Positions 48,538-60,257 of a stretch of 64,000 nucleotides of DNA are shown piece after piece; the stretch's first letter is position 1; the number at the start of each line of letters is the position of its first letter. Origin of the DNA: Pseudoneurospora amorphoporcata. Its lineage: Eukaryota > Ascomycota > Sordariomycetes > Sordariales > Sordariaceae. Under the pieces are notes generated by a model. It was not told where the DNA came from, did not search any database, and saw only the letters and a program-made list of their open reading frames with translations. The DNA lies in NCBI GenBank assembly GCA_033297205.1, contig MU859061.1:248001-312000 (forward strand), written 5' to 3'. The translations under genes and the position numbers were made by a program.

Positions 48538-49340
48538 TTGATAGTGAGGATGAGAGTGGGTATGAGGGAGAGATAAGAAATATGAGAGGAGGCGGAAATG
48601 AGGGAGATAGTGGGTATGAGACGGAGGTCGAGATTGATGAGAGCTCCTCGCCGTTTTGTCGCAATGGTTCTACGTTGCCGCGCAAGAAAACATGTCGGTA
48701 TTCTTCACCCGGCTCATGACCGCCTTTTCGGAAACGTACGAAGAATACCCCAACTCGCGACCGGAGGGTTTCGCAATGAGCACGCTCAACTACCTCGTCG
48801 TGGCTCATACCGCGTTCGCCATCTCCCGCTTTATCGCCGCTTAAGAAAGAGAGGGAGTGGTGTGCGGGTTTAAGTTGGTGGAGGATGCTTTTGTGGGAAT
48901 TGTGAAGGTTTGTAGCGACCTTTATTTGGATGATGTCTGATCGGGCTTGAGGTTCATTGGTACGGGTGTCAGGGACGCGAACACGAAAGCCCTTGTACTG
49001 TTGAAGCGAAATTCTGATTCATCGCTTTATTTCTTCTACTTTCTATAGTCTATAACTATAGGGGTATCTTAAGCTTGCTAACAAGTCTGGTTGTGGATTA
49101 TGCAATATGTGCGTGCTGGCCATGTCGCTTTCCTCTTGCTCTCATGCCTGTCTTCTTCGGTCGTGGCGCAAAGCGTATGTGTGTTGTGTGCGTGTGCGTG
49201 TGTCTTGTTGGTATATCCCGAATCCCACGCTCTGGTATCTCTTTTCGTTTCTGCATAAATCGTCAATCATAAAGCATGAGCTCTCGTTCACCACTTTCTT
49301 CCTCTCTCATCCATAACTCTTCAGCTTCTTTCTCTTCTCT
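48538..49340. other. Convergent 3' flank containing a transporter gene fragment
   Basis: Between the kinase gene and the rhodopsin-MFS gene. It carries the duplicated fragment listed next; the remainder shows only short frames. Confidence 0.5.
48647..48844 (+). pseudogene. Inverted partial copy of the MFS transporter gene
   Basis: About 198 bp nearly identical to the reverse complement of 50335-50531, inside the adjacent transporter gene. I count six differences by eye, five of them transitions; two change a residue (His to Tyr, Asp to Glu). The frame stays open for 62 codons (WFYVAAQENMSVFF and onward) and meets TAA right at the right breakpoint. No start, promoter or splice site belongs to it, so it is a gene fragment. 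The copy and its source form an inverted repeat separated by about 1.5 kb. Confidence 0.85.
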
Positions 49341-52300
49341 TCAATCCTCCAGAATTCGCGTATCAAGCTCCAACTGCGGGAGTTCCCAAGGCGCCCTCTG
49401 TCTCTCCCACTCCGGCGTCGGATTCGGATCCTTCCTCACTTCATCCACCTGGTGTTGCTGTTCCCCATCATCTGGACCCACATGATCTTCTCGCCCTCTA
49501 TCCTTCTCCTTCCGAGGTTCATCCTCCCCACTACTCTTCCCCCATGTTTTCTCAAACTGCACCTCCGCCTGCCGCTGAGTCTGATGTTGCTGTCCCTGCT
49601 GTTGAGACCTCTTCTCCTCTTTACTATCCCCCTCCTCAATAGGCTTATCACCAATTCCCAAACTTCTCGATAGTCTTTTAAGTACACCACCATTCTCCAC
49701 TCTCGCCGCTCTTTCTGCGGCTTTTGCTCGTTCCTTTTGTCGGTTCATGATAATCTGATCCAGCGTCATCGGGTTTTCGCTACCGCGGCGTTCGGTAAGG
49801 GAAAGGCCTCTTGACATTCCTCCCAATCCACCGAGGCCTGCAGGGCTACCGGGTCCGGTTTCGACATCGCCGCTCCCTCGTCGTTTGGTTGATGAAGTGC
49901 TGACCATGACGTGATCAGACATTTCCCTCGCGTCTCTAACGACCGTTAGGAAAATTGGATAGACCATGGTGATAGCCATCAAAACAATGACGACGATGAA
50001 AGAGGTTTGGATGCTACCGCCCCGTTGCAGAATCGCATAAGAAACGAATGGCCAAAAAGCCGGTCCGGACCCGCCCATCGTCAGCCAAGCGGCCGTTTGC
50101 TTCGTTCTTTTGCCCTGGCCGCGCAGACCTAAGCTGAAGATTAAAGGCCAGATGGGACCCTCGAAGAAGAAAAAGAGGATTATCGGGACGGCCATCAAAT
50201 TAAGGTTCGAGGCTGGTTTGTAGACGACCGTCATTAAAACGAAGATTGTTGACAAGAAAGCGCAGACGGAGAGGATAGTTCGAGGCGTTGGGATCAATCG
50301 ATGAGTGGGGTGTTGGACGTATAAATAGCATAAATAAGCGGCGATAAAGCGGGAGATGGCGAACGCGGTATGAGCCACAACGAGGTAGTTGAGCGTGCTC
50401 ATTGCGAAACCGTCCGGTCGCGAGTTAGGGTATTCTTCGTGCGTTTCCGAAAAGGCGGTCATAAGCCGGGTGAAGAATACCGACATATTTTCTTGCGCGG
50501 CAACGTAGAACCATTGCGACAAAACGGCGAGCAGGACGCAGACTGTTCGGAGTGACAACCCCCCGACGGACCTTTTTTTGGGGTCGATGGGGAGGCGCTC
50601 AGAGAGCCGGCCGAGTTCGCGGTCGGTTACTTCCGGTAGGGGGGAGTAGTAGAAGAAGAGAGCTAACAAAACGCAGAGGAGGGTGATGGTTAGGTAGGTC
50701 CATTGGACGTCCAACAAAGTCGTGGGGCTGTGGCGCCGTGCTTCGATTGTGTGGAAGAAGACGTTGTTGGCGAGGACGCCGCTAAGGACAGCTCCAACGG
50801 CTTGCACTCCTTGGGCTAGTAGGAGACGTATGTCGGCGTATTCGGGCGGTCCGCAGAGCACGAGAAAGGGGTTGGCGGCGGTTTCCAAGACGGCCAGTCC
50901 GAAGCCTACGACAAAACTGCTGGCCATGAACCCGCCGTAGGCTGTGAGGACGGCACCAGGCCAGAACATGATGGTTCCGACGCCGTAGATGAGTAAACCG
51001 ACGATGAAGGTCGCTTTGAAACCACCAATGGGCTCGATGTCGCCACGTCTCTTCCTTCTGAATCGGCGGTGTTCGTCGTGGCGTAGCAGCCAGCCTCCAA
51101 CGAGAAGAGGGCCAAGGAGATAACCGCCACCAAAATATACGCTTGTCAAGCCTAAAGCTTGGGCCGTCGTCATTTGCGCCACGTCAGCTACGACGTTGTT
51201 GAGTGTGTTGAGGAGGCCGTAAGAGAAGCCCCAGAGGAAGAAGAGGATGCTGACAATGGTGCAGTACTTGAACGACTCGGATATAGACGATTTGACCATG
51301 CTCTTTGGCTTCTTCATCTCCACGAAACCAAAGTAGATGGAGTTCTCTTGGGCTGAAGGGACACTGGAGATCCTTCGTCGGTCTGGTAGCGTAGGGGTCC
51401 TGCTTTCGAACGCAGGGATTTCGTTGACGGCTGAGGCTGACAGGAAATCTCTGATGGATATCTCTTCGGACAGTCGGTCCCGGTCATTGTGCACGTGGAC
51501 CTGCTCTGGTGCTTGCGGGGCGCTGCTTGCGTGGGAGTCGTTAAGCGTCGAAGAGGTTATGGGTTGGCCGCTGTCGGAGTTGTCCTGCTTGATGACGGCG
51601 TCTAAATGGGCGCTGTTCCGGGTGCTGCTGCGAGTGCCATCGGGGTCGAGAATCATAGCAGGAAGAATTCGGATGATCAAGGGTTTCAGAGTCGGAATGC
51701 AGCCGCAGATGATGCCGACGTTGACCTCGACAGCCGACCACATCAACGATAGCGATGCGTTCCAGGGGAAATTCGAGCTTTGACCGTAGATTGCGCTGGG
51801 GTTGTCTGAAGGGTTTAGGAGTACCGTACCCACGGCCTGCTGGAGGTAGTAGATCCTAACGACGTCGACGACCGTCACGAAGATACCGAGAGCAAAGGTG
51901 AAGATAAGAATCGTCTTTTGTCTCGGCGGTAGACGCATGCCGGTGAGCACGGGAATGGGAAGGGCCAGGATAGCTAGATCGGTAACTATATTCACGGGGG
52001 CGGAGCAGATAAACTCGGTCAACAACGGCAAACACTTGGCCGACTCAATGGTAACATCCCAAGCAGCGCGCATCGGGGTGCACTGGAAGATGTTCATGAA
52101 AGTGAGGATGGTTCCAGCAACGTTCACAACCACGAGGACGGCCCAGGAGGCCATCCGAAGAACCTTTTGCGTGTTCTTAGCCAGGCGAAGATAGAAGACC
52201 AATATAGAAGTTTTTGTGGACATTAGGGCCGGGTTCTGTTCACCTAGTTAGAAACACATACGTATAGGATGGTAGAAACACATACGTATAGGATGGAAAA

Positions 52301-52576
52301 GACATATTCACACATCCTCAATCCTGGCTGGTACTGATGATCGATATCCACGTCATGACGACCTAGACCACGTCTCGTGGCCATGTCAATGGTGAGGGAT
52401 AGGAACATGGAGATGAGCCAGGCAAGGACGATGATATAGTCATCCCATCCGACTCTGCGTACGATTCCGATACGAGATACCATTCGAGCGGCGACGAAGA
52501 GGGTAGACAAGCATATCGTCACCGTGGTGACGACGAAGACGGCGGGCCCTCTGTCGGGAACGTTTTGTGCCTCCAT
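49341..52576 (-). CDS. Fungal rhodopsin-type 7TM domain fused to an MFS (FucP-like) transporter
   Basis: Exons 52576-52286 and 52235-49341 join in phase 0; 1061 residues. The start is the ATG reading MEAQNVPDRGP; the frame stays open upstream to an AG at about 52629, so another 5' exon is possible. Residues about 15-290 match the fungal rhodopsin-like membrane domain: RIGIVRRVGWDDY, PALMSTKTSILVFYLRL across the splice, and seven hydrophobic segments. Residues about 410-870 form a 12-helix MFS unit of the fucose/glucose symporter type, starting FFLWGFSYGLLNTLNN and including GPPEYADIRLLLAQGVQAVGA. The last 190 residues are charged and Gln-rich, probably cytosolic. The single frame through the linker excludes two separate genes. 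The substrate is unknown. Confidence 0.85.
52249..52296 (-). repeat. 24-bp tandem duplication at the splice donor of the rhodopsin-MFS gene
   Basis: Two identical 24-bp units at 52249-52272 and 52273-52296. Each contains the end of exon 1 (ATCCTATAC on the minus strand) and the GTATGT donor. Use of the first donor gives a 50-nt intron; the second would leave 26 nt. Confidence 0.85.
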
Positions 52577-55559
52577 GTTGATGATGCCGCCTGGTAAGGC
52601 GATGCCAGTCAAGGAGGCCGGCAGCACTGAATCAAGTCTTTGGCTCGATCACGTCCACAGCGTCGCCATAATCCTTCAAGCCGCGACATGTGGGAAATGT
52701 TTGGAAAAGATGGATGAGGGTGCCAGGAAAATTGGAGGACCCCAAGTCATCACCGGGGGGCGAGGTCCTCCTAGGGCATTGCCCAAACTCGACACGACAA
52801 TGTCCGGTGTGACTGAAACGAAGGATCGTGTGTTGGCGGGCCGTTATGGTAAGGCTGCGACAGTGCGGCTCACGATTTAAATCGAGCCTGACTGGGTAGG
52901 CGAACGTTGAAACGGGGATTGAGAACGGTCGAAGGTGAGAGCGAGTCAAGAAGGTTGGTGTTCCTGGTTTGTCGAACGGTTTCCAGAAGGTCTTGGCTGG
53001 TCACGACTCAAGGCAAAACAAATCCTTCTGAAGCGTCGTGAGGCGTTGAGAGTGTCGAACTTTTGGTGGTTGAGATGAGATGTCGGTGTAAGAGGAGAGA
53101 AAGATGAGTTGAACAAACGCCGAGGCTGGATGGACCGGACTAGAAAATCTGGTGGAGAGGGATCTGCCTTGTACGGAATGGACCTGATCCTTATGCTGGT
53201 CACTTTTTTTGTCTGCAGCTTCTTCTCCTGCCATTCCACTTTGCCGGCCTATCCTCGTTGCGTCTTCGGCCGAGGAGGTTGTTGAGAGTTGCCCAGTTTT
53301 TGGGGGCTGGGTACACTAGCAGTACACTACTAGTAACATGTATGTAGTAGGGATGAGCCGCTAGTACTGGGGACCGGAAGAGACATGTACATATCACAAT
53401 CAAACGGCTTGCTCTCGATGTGTCATCCATCTCGTACTCTTTTTTTCACTTCAAGGTAGTATCGCAACTCCCGGGTGAGTGGAGGCGTGAAACTTGTTGG
53501 AACTGATGATGGTGCTGTGCACTGCTGCGTATAAGCCGCAAGTTCTGTTCAGGACTGAGGGGTATACATAAAGGCGGTAAAGCCTGGAGAGAAGCGGAGG
53601 TCAAGCCGGTCGATGAAGTCGAGAGATGGCGTGTTTTTGGGTTGCTGAGGTCTGCAGAGTGCATCTTGTATGCCACCCTCTTTCCGCTTGTGGCTGGGTG
53701 CCAGCGCAGAGCTATCGGGGAGCTTCGGTTCGGAGCTTCCACTCTGGGTGAACGAGCCGGATGATCAGAAACCGACATCTCCAACACAGAGCCAACACAC
53801 AGAAAAACGTTCAAAGGCTCCAGGGCGATACAATGACATCGAGGTTGGATGAGGATGGACGAATCAAGGCAGAATCAATGATACGCTGTCTCGGGCTTTT
53901 TTGGATCCATTGTTTGCTTGGCGGGCAGTGATGTCTCCGCGGGCTGGGAATAGTAGGTATCGATGCTTTGGAGTGGCCAGTGGACGGGAGAGGTTTCGCG
54001 AGACAAAAGAGGGAAAAAGTGGCGAAGAGGCGGGGGGTTCAACGGTGATCACTGGGATAAGGGTTGTACAGAATAAACCAAACACATGGTGACCTACCGA
54101 GGTATTCCACTCATTTTCTCTGTACCGAGCTCCCGTCGGGGAGCATTGAACTGAACTCCACTGGGGCCGGCCGTTGTGTTCGCTCCCACTACACTAACAT
54201 ATGCCAGTCAGTCCGGCACGGTGAGACATTCCCGTTGCTCTTTCTTAACCGTCTCCAGTAAGCAGAAGTGTAGATCACGAGTCCAAGTTGGATATTGTGC
54301 GGAACCACTCCGCCCGGTTCTGAATGCATAAGGGGGTCTCAACGAATCTTGAAGAGAACTTGCAAAGGGCAGTCATGTTTGGTTTCCGAGCAGGCCGTTG
54401 AAATGGTGGGTGCGGTTGCAACTTTTTCAGATTCGAAATAAGAGTGGCATTTGATATGCAAAACATATCGTTGAGCCACCTACGTATATGCCGTCTTTAC
54501 ACAAAAATAGGATGATATCCGCCGAGAACAGTCGCTAAAATCGCAACAACCGTTGATCCCGCCTGCCCCGCGCATTATTGCTCGTGGGGGTTACTAGGTT
54601 CTTCTTGGTTCTTGGGCTTCGCTATCACAAATCGTGACGTTTTTAAATCTTGTTTGCAAGGACGAAAGACGGCGGTAGTTGGGTTGGAGTCAGCAAACCA
54701 ATCTCGACGAAAAACTTGACGGTCTTGTGACGGTTCACCACTCTGGGTCTTTGATATCCCCACTTTCGACTTACTAAATCCCCACTGGGCGTTGGCACTG
54801 GAACGTCGGCGGCAACAGCAACCTATTGAGGTAAAAAGTAGAAAGTAAAAAAGCCCCAAAAGACTTTACACAATCGCGGAACCCACCAAATAAAAGCCAT
54901 TTCCGCGATTCTATAGTTTCACTCGGCTGCTAGCTGCTTCTGCTGCTGCAGAAATGCATGAATGAACCCACTCTGCCAAAGCTGCCTTGCGTTGCACCTT
55001 GCCTTGCATCGTCTCGGTCCGCAACATCCCGCCAAGCCGACTCCCACCCCGGCCGCCCCCGCCCCGGACTCCCGAGACTCCGGGAATGAGTCCGGACCGG
55101 GGTTCGGCAACTCGTCTGCTTTGATCGCCAAGTCAAAAAAGAGTCAATGTCCGAATCATCACATTCAGAGTGCTTCTTTGCGATTCCTTCTCGCTTGTGC
55201 TGTAGCCATATTGGGTAGCTGATAAGACAGTCATCCATCGGGCAACACACGACCACCGGAAACTGAACCCGATATCGACACCGGTATGTGCACATACGGG
55301 ATCGGGGTGGGGCCGGTACGGAGCCTCAATTACACTTGCATAGTTGCATTCGGCTCCGTGTGCTTTCCTTTGAGGAAACCAAACATATAGACCAACTTGA
55401 ATCAACTCAGACGAACCACGCAAACTGCTTCCTTCGTCGTGGACCCATGAACTTGACGTTAATTCATCATCATGACCCCGTAAACCAATCTCATCAGTAG
55501 CCTCCCTGCCCACCAAAAAGATCTACATGTTTATCCAAGACACCAACAACAACACACCC
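52577..55559. other. 3 kb without a supported gene
   Basis: Lies upstream of the rhodopsin-MFS gene and at the 3' side of the broken Lis1 gene. It should hold the promoter and leader of the former. Minus frames of up to 127 codons show no domain. No repeat or RNA gene was recognised. Confidence 0.45.
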
Positions 55560-56691
55560 TTAGTTAGCAAATATTTTAACCTTACCCTCCGTCCCATCCA
55601 CACTCCCCGTTGCAACCACAGACCTGATTTGCACACTAGCACTCACACTCCCCACCGTAGCCGCCCTCCTCCTCGCCGCCACCACCGTATCCGCCAGCGG
55701 ACCAGCGCCGCCCCCCGACCTTCCATTCCCCGCCGCCGCCGCTTGACGCAATTCCCCCTCCCATCCCACAGCCTTATCTGCTTATCTCTCGACCCCGTAG
55801 CCATAAACTCCGCGCTCGCGCTCAGCGGCGGCGGCCGCTCCAGACCCGCCAGCTTCGCCAAATAAGGGTACGCCGTCGCCGGCGCGAACGCGCAACAGAG
55901 GTTATGGTTCTCATGTCCAAACATGACTAGCCTGCACTCCGCATCCCGTCCGCCCGCCAGGTCCCAGAGCCGGACCGACTTATCGCTGCCCGTCGAGAGC
56001 AGGTACCGCCCGTCGTGGCTCGGACACACCGCCCTCGGCCAGTCCACATGTCCCAAAATAGTCTTGACGCAATACCCCGTCGTGACGTCCCATATTTTTA
56101 GACTATTATCCTTGCTGGCACTGACCAGCAGGTTTCCGCTGGCGGGAGCGCCGGCCGCTCCGCTGGGTATGAACCGCACCGAACTAACCATGTCGTCATG
56201 CCCGGGAAGGGTGCGGATGTTCTTGTACTCATCTGAGGGATCCCACAGCTTGATTGTGAGATCCGAGGAGCAAGACGCCAGAAGCGTGCCGCCGCGCGGC
56301 CCGCCAAAGTCGACGTCCAATACCGCTTTGGTATGTCCCTTGATGGTCCGCTCGAGCTCGCCGAGCTCCCAGTCCCAGATCTTGATGGTGTAGTCTTCGG
56401 AGCCAGAGGCGAGGGAGGTGAAGACGGGGTGGAAGGCGACGCAGGTTACGGGGAGGCGGTGAGATTCGAGCACGTAGCGTCGGCAAGTTCATCTCGCAAA
56501 GTAGCCGCTGTACTCGCGAGGTTCTTGGAGGAGAGGTATGCTAGGATAGACTTGTGCCTGTTCGCAAGTGGATTATCATCAGCAACCAATGCGCTCGCGT
56601 GACAGAAAGAGTAGAACACTTACAGCTCCTCAGCCTGCCGGGTGGTCAACAACGGAGTGCCGATCTGAGCTTGAGCTGAAGCTTGAGCCAT
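55560..56691 (-). pseudogene. nudF: Lis1/PAC1/nudF paralogue with two internal deletions
   Basis: Exon 1 (56691-56624) and the start of exon 2 (from 56557) encode the LisH part, MAQASAQAQIGTPLLTTRQ and then KSILAYLSSKNL. Directly after RDELADA, near 56476, the sequence jumps to the first WD repeat (VLESHRLPVTCVAFHP) in another frame, so the coiled-coil region is missing and the LisH frame stops within eight codons. WD repeats 1-5 are intact. Near 55745, after IRLWDGRGNCVK, the sequence jumps to a Gly/Ala-rich linker and the family C-terminus (VKIFAN, TAA at 55560) in yet another frame. Most of WD6-WD7 is therefore gone. Lis1 regulates dynein and nuclear migration. As written, no full product can be made. 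Assembly loss of GC-rich stretches is the alternative. Confidence 0.8.
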
Positions 56692-57454
56692 CCTGGAAGA
56701 AAGGTTCCAATGCCGGACGGCAGCAAGACTATGTCATATGTTTTCCCATGTAGTAGTAGTAGTAGGCACTGGAACCAAATGCGCCGCGCGTCGAGTCAAG
56801 TCGAGTCGAGTCGAGTCGGGGTCTGCTACTAGCATCGTGCGCATTTGAATGGACTGGCCTGCGCTGGTAAGATTTGATGCGGAATGGCGGAGCACATTTG
56901 GCAGAGAGAAGCAGTGGAATTGGCCCGCTGTGTGAGCTGGTGGCCCGCTATCCGGATCCATGGATCCCTTCCCGCCACTGTTAGGTCCTTCGTTATCGGC
57001 CGGCCGGCAATGGAAAATCTGGGGTCCAGCTCCTCAACGGCTATCGCGACTGCCGGGATCCCTTAGAATTGGTGAATGTTAGGGTTGTACACTAACTAGC
57101 TCCAGGGTTAAAGCGCTGCAGCTACCTACCTTACCTATCCTGCGATGGTGAGAACGACAACAACGAGGGGACAGAACGGGAACAAGACACTTCAACAATT
57201 CCAGCCATTTCAGAGTCATATTGGGTTGGGACCCTCTGGAATTCGTAGACCAGGTTCCAAGGAATCCATATCTTGTCCCCGCGTGTCGTTCCGGCTATCC
57301 ACTGTCTCAGTGGAATACCCGCTAACCACCTGACCTCAACGCCGTTCACGACAGGTCGTATAAGTGACTTTGATCGGGCCAAAGTCTCAACTGCTAACCC
57401 AGTAATGAGCTACGCCTGAAAGCTCATATCCAAACCACCAGAACTCAAAATCCA
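56692..57454. promoter_or_regulatory. Divergent region with TAG and CGAGT microsatellites
   Basis: 763 bp between the Lis1 paralogue and the formyltransferase gene. A TAG-type microsatellite lies near 56745-56765 and a CGAGT-type tract near 56791-56819. No gene is seen. Confidence 0.5.
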
Positions 57455-59246
57455 ATGCTACTCCAACGTTTCACCGTGCCGTCGGGCATCAGATCCTCTC
57501 TTTCCCTCAAGGCATCATCAGCATCAGCATTCACCCGATGCTCCCCATACAGCACACAACCTCCTGAACCCAAAGCCAAAGTCCCATTACGCATTCTCTT
57601 CTGCGGCTCCGATCTCTTCAGCTGCTACTCACTCAAAGCCCTTCATGCTGAGCACAAAGCAAACCCGGGGCTTATCAAGTCCATTGATGTCATGGTCCGC
57701 CCGGGAAAGGCTATGGGTAGAGGGTATAAGGAGATTCGTCAAGGTATTAAATCTATCTATCTATTCTTAATTCCCACCAAGTTCCATACAGCATACTTAC
57801 TGACATGGCTCTCTAGTCCCCATCCAATCCCTCGCCGAGGAACTTTCCCTCCCCATTCACATCCGCGATACCTTCACTGGCTGGTCTCTGCCTCAGAGGA
57901 CTGCCGGGCCAGACGGAGGAGAACCAGAACCAATCAATCTTATCGTGGCCGTCTCCTTTGGCCTTTTTGTTCCTCCAAGGATTCTCAACCAGGCCAAGTA
58001 CGGGGGGTTGAACGTTCATCCTTCTTTGCTACCCAAGTAAGTCTTCTCTGGTCCCTCCTTTACCTCCTTTACCCGTTCCCCCCTTTCCAAGTAAACAAAC
58101 AAAACCATCCACTAATACTCGAGATTGAAAAACGAAAAAAGTCTCCGCGGCCCAGCCCCCCTCCACCACGCCCTCCTGTCCCGTCTCTCCTACACCGGCG
58201 TCTCCGTCCAGACGCTCTCCCCGCAAACCTTCGACGCAGGCACCGTCATCGCGCAAACCCCTCTTCCCGGTGTCCCCATCCCACAGAATTGCACAGTCCA
58301 ACAACTTCACGACTTGCTAGCTCCGCTAGGTGCAGAGATGCTCGTTTCTGCGCTTAGGGAGGGGAGGCATGTCCCACCTTTAAGCGCTGTGGTGGACAAC
58401 CGCATTCCCGAAGGTGGTGGTGACCTGAAGGATGGGAGGAAATATGCTCACGCGCCCAAGATCACCAAATCCGACCAGCGCGTATCCTTCCTTGGGCATT
58501 CATCTTCCGAAGCGGCGCTTCGCGCTCGAGTCTGTGGCGGGAGCTTGTGGACGAATGTTTACCCTCCCGTTCCTGCACCCAAGGGACCTAGACCACCTAA
58601 AGCAGGATCCGAGGGGTCCACTACCTCTGAATCCCAAGACACCGTCCTGGGGCAGCTAGAGCTTCAGCTTCCGCTCACCTACCCACACCCCCTCGAAGAG
58701 TCCACAAAGGGCTTTCCGAAGCGGATTATCTTGGAGGAGGTATCCGAGCTTTTTTCCCCTCCCCCTGAGATCTCTGGAGATGCTGGAGATGCTGGTGGGC
58801 TTGAGCAGCAATATCAAGCCTATCAACGTATCGTACAGGCTATGAACTTTGGCACTGTTCCCAGCACCACGGGAAACGAGCAGCAGCTAGGACTTGACGA
58901 CGCTGCTTTCTCTTTTCAACCCACCAACAACAGCGAATCCTCCCCTCCAGAAAACCCGCGCTACTGGCTCTTAAGGTTCGGCGAGGACGAGTACGTCGAT
59001 ATTGAGACGACGGGTGCCAACGGTGAAAAGGCGACGGAGAGAAAGCCGAGAGTAAGTTGGGGGTTGTGCACCAGACTGGGCTTGGATGGCAGGAAGGAGG
59101 AAGATAAGGGGGCTGTGGCGTTTGTGATGAAGGGAGAAGAAGATGGGAGGTTTGGGTTGTTGAGGGTGGGAAAGATCAAGGTGGAGGGGAAGGCGGCGAA
59201 GCCAGCTAGGGAGGTGATGAAGGACTTGGCTGTTCGGGCTGGTTAG
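57455..59246 (+). CDS. Mitochondrial methionyl-tRNA formyltransferase
   Basis: Exons 57455-57743, 57817-58036 and 58142-59246 join in phase; 537 residues. The first 40 residues are Ser/Arg-rich without acidic residues, as a mitochondrial presequence. The formyltransferase domain shows RILFCGSDLFS, the folate-site NVHPSLLP, LRGPAPLHHALL and FDAGTVIAQT. The C-terminal domain that binds tRNA is present but much expanded, so the protein is about 200 residues longer than bacterial Fmt. The enzyme formylates Met on initiator tRNA for mitochondrial translation. Exon 3's acceptor is an unusual AAAAAAG; it gives the expected reading through the catalytic loop. Confidence 0.92.
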
Positions 59247-59720
59247 GATGGGTATGGCAAATGGTGGTTAGATGTAAGATTAGGACAAGTTACAAAAGAG
59301 CACGAATCACAAAACGTCCGAAACACAATCGCAAGCAAGGAAGGTTATATAGTGAGTTTTCAAAGTTGCCGTGGTTGAATTTCAATAGTATACATCGCGG
59401 TATATCCCAAACCGCCCACTAACTAGAGTAGCCCATCTGCTATCTCTCAAGCATCAAGCGTCACATCGTTCCACCATCCGAAATTTCTTCCTTTCAAAGC
59501 ATGGTTGGTAGTCAGATAGAGAGCTCCAGTTTGCTCAGGGTGTTTTCGGTCCGTGGCTCCCGGGAACCCTCCGCCAGAGTCATCAGTCGCTGATGATTTG
59601 GAGCCCCGCATTTTCAGCGGGTGACTACCTTCGTTTCGTATCGTTTCGTCGTCATAAGTATAGAGATATCGTTCCTCGTTATCATCATGGTAACGGTGTG
59701 ACGGTCATGATGGACTACGT
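59247..59720. other. Convergent 3' flank
   Basis: 474 bp between the 3' ends of the formyltransferase and STF2-like genes; nothing recognised. Confidence 0.5.
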
Positions 59721-60257
59721 TTAGTCCCTGGCAACCTTGTGCTCGTCATCGACGCTGCCGCCGCTAGAGGAAGTATCCGTTTTCTGGAGAGTCACCTCCT
59801 CTTCCTCAGGGGCGTCATGGACACCCTCCTCGAAGACTGGCTCGGGCTCGTTGACCTCGAACTTGGACTTGAAGTGATCCATGTTGTTGGAGATGGCACT
59901 GGCGTTGGAGTGACGGCGAGCATTGACGAAGCTGAACTCGGGGTCGTCGAGGACCTCATCACCAGCGTTGCCCCTGTTGACAGTGATGTTAGTACATGGT
60001 GAGACATACGGAGGTAGATGCGAGAATGGCCACATACCAGTTGCTCTTGCCGCCACCATTCTTCTTGATCTTTTTGGGATCGGCATCGGGGAAACCGTGC
60101 TTGCCAAAGAACTTGGGAACATGCTCGACGGGGACGAATGTGCCGTCTTCGGACTGGCCGACGTGGGCCTTGTCGTTGTACTTGTGAGAACGAGTCACTA
60201 AAGACATGTGTAAGTATAAGCACGTGTGATGTCATTGGCAAGGAGAAGGCACTTACT
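59721..60257 (-). CDS. STF2-like hydrophilin with a start codon split by an intron
   Basis: Exons 60257 (coding part one base), 60197-60038 and 59973-59721; 137 residues. A GTAAGT donor after AAAAA at 60257 and a CTTTAG acceptor at 60198 join A to TG, giving MTRSHKYNDKAHVGQ. Yeast Stf2 starts MTRTNKW, which favours this start. The alternative is the unspliced ATG at 60207, adding MSLV. The second intron restores the hallmark GGGKSNWGNAGDE. The rest is hydrophilic and acidic, ending DDEHKVARD. Stf2 family members are small hydrophilins linked to stabilising the inhibited mitochondrial ATP synthase and to desiccation tolerance. The role here is inferred. Confidence 0.85.

Noticed and set aside
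52632..52949. Upstream coding exon of the rhodopsin-MFS gene
   Set aside because: The frame shows no membrane or rhodopsin signature; the ATG at 52576 already gives a plausible N-terminus.
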